From: Acidobacteriota bacterium
Lineage (GTDB): Bacteria; Acidobacteriota; Terriglobia; Terriglobales; Acidobacteriaceae
Assembly (NCBI GenBank): GCA_021810735.1
Contig: JAJZIF010000032.1
Coordinates: 1-16,169, forward strand
Length of the DNA stretch: 16,169 nucleotides
Direction of reading: 5' to 3'
Position 1 is the stretch's first letter. The number at the start of each line of letters is the position of its first letter. The notes under the pieces were generated by a model, which was not told where the DNA came from, searched no databases, and worked only from the letters and a program-made list of their open reading frames with translations. The position numbers and the translations under genes were made by a program. Of this stretch, positions 15,421 through 16,169 are shown piece by piece.

Positions 15421-16169
15421 ATGCCTTGGTACCATTCATTGTTTCTTCATGGCCGATTTCTCTTCGCATGCTTTGCATGGCTGATCGCGGCTGCGTGGCT
15501 TTCTCGCGTGCTCCCGGCATTGTGGATGCTTCCGCGGGTCCCGAACCTTTTGTTGAAGCGGACTGACGACGCGCGTGACAGCTCGGCAGCGTGGCCATCC
15601 GTCACCGTCATTGTTCCGGCGAAGGACGAGGGCGCGGCGATTGAGCATTCACTGCGCAGCTTGCTGGCCAGCGACTATCCCAATCTGCGGATCGTCGCCG
15701 TCGATGATCGCTCAGTGGATGCAACGGGCAGGTTGATGGATGCGCTTGCCTCCGCATCGGAATCGCAGGGCCGCCTGCGCGTGCTGCATGTCAAGGATCT
15801 GCCCGAGGGTTGGCTGGGCAAACCGCACGCCATGGCCCTCGCGGCGACGGGGACGACCTCCGACTGGCTGCTGTTTACCGATGCGGATGTCGTCTTCGAT
15901 CCTGCTGCGATTCGGCTCGCCGTAGAGTATGCAATGCGCAGCCACGGCGACCACATGGTGCTGTATCCGACGCTGATTCTCCATGGCGTTGCCGAGAAGA
16001 TGCTGATTGGGTTCTTTCAAAGTGTCTCCGTGTGGGCGGGCCGGGCATGGAAGATTGCCGACCCACAGGCGCGAAACGACTATATTGGCGTGGGCGCGTT
16101 CAATTTGATTCGCCGCCCTGTGTATGAGGCGCTGGGAGGATACACGGAGCTGCGCATGGAGGTGTTGTA
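15421..16169 (+). CDS. Membrane-anchored family 2 glycosyltransferase, HpnB-like, 5' part
   Basis: First 249 residues of a glycosyltransferase that runs off the window. It starts at ATG 15421 behind AGAGAG, with an N-terminal hydrophobic segment (about 12-40, FLFACFAWLIAAAWL) that anchors it to the inner membrane. The GT-A fold follows: VTVIVPAKDEGAAIEHSLRS, VDDRSVDAT (nucleotide-sugar Asp), LPEGWLGKPHAMALAA, and the metal-binding DxD as FTDADVVFDP, then YIGVGAFNLIRRPVYEALGG. The LPxGWxGKxxAM motif is seen in the hopene-associated HpnB group and in carotenoid glycosyltransferases. HpnB would fit the hopanoid genes nearby, but the sequence is not decisive and the C-terminal half is missing, so no symbol is given. 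It may be the first gene of a new operon; 66 bases separate it from the MFS frame. Confidence 0.85.
   Translation, partial: MPWYHSLFLHGRFLFACFAWLIAAAWLSRVLPALWMLPRVPNLLLKRTDDARDSSAAWPSVTVIVPAKDEGAAIEHSLRSLLASDYPNLRIVAVDDRSVDATGRLMDALASASESQGRLRVLHVKDLPEGWLGKPHAMALAATGTTSDWLLFTDADVVFDPAAIRLAVEYAMRSHGDHMVLYPTLILHGVAEKMLIGFFQSVSVWAGRAWKIADPQARNDYIGVGAFNLIRRPVYEALGGYTELRMEVL

Overview
The window is a dense stretch of bacterial DNA, moderately GC-rich, with no tRNA, rRNA, insertion sequence or CRISPR array seen. It is built around hopanoid (sterol-like triterpenoid) biosynthesis. The gene set and order (hpnA, hpnG, two zinc alcohol dehydrogenases, hpnC, hpnD, hpnE, then hpnJ on the opposite strand) suggest a soil-type Gram-negative bacterium, most likely an Acidobacteriota member. 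That assignment is inference from gene content and protein style; no marker gene is present. The outer-membrane TolC-type protein and the periplasmic adaptor confirm a diderm envelope.

Region 1 (1-6957, + strand) is one compact operon. It runs from the 3' part of hpnA, through hpnG (ATGA overlap), adh1 (1-nt gap), adh2 (53-nt gap), hpnC (11-nt overlap) and hpnD (GTGA overlap), to hpnE (about 19-nt gap). HpnD, HpnC and HpnE together convert farnesyl diphosphate to squalene via presqualene diphosphate and hydroxysqualene. HpnG acts after cyclisation, removing adenine from adenosylhopane to give ribosylhopane. The two dehydrogenases between HpnG and HpnC have no assigned role; one of them may reduce ribosylhopane to bacteriohopanetetrol. 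The cyclase (shc) and hpnH are not in the window and may lie upstream.

Region 2 (6972-7822, - strand) holds two overlapping four-helix EamA/DMT half-transporters, convergent with hpnE. Region 3 (7967-13439, - strand) reads, in transcription order, HlyD-type adaptor, TPR protein, TolC-type outer-membrane channel, then hpnJ, and ends in a good intrinsic terminator. HpnJ is the radical SAM enzyme for the cyclitol-ether headgroup of bacteriohopanetetrol. The inner-membrane part of the tripartite exporter is missing from the window.

Region 4 (13638-16169, + strand) has queF (queuosine pathway), a Spinster-like MFS transporter broken by an in-frame amber codon, and the 5' part of a membrane-anchored family 2 glycosyltransferase resembling the HpnB group, which runs off the end.

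No gene-free stretch exceeds 300 bases. The largest gaps are 13440-13637 (divergent promoter region), 7823-7966 (terminator plus promoter region) and 9443-9580.
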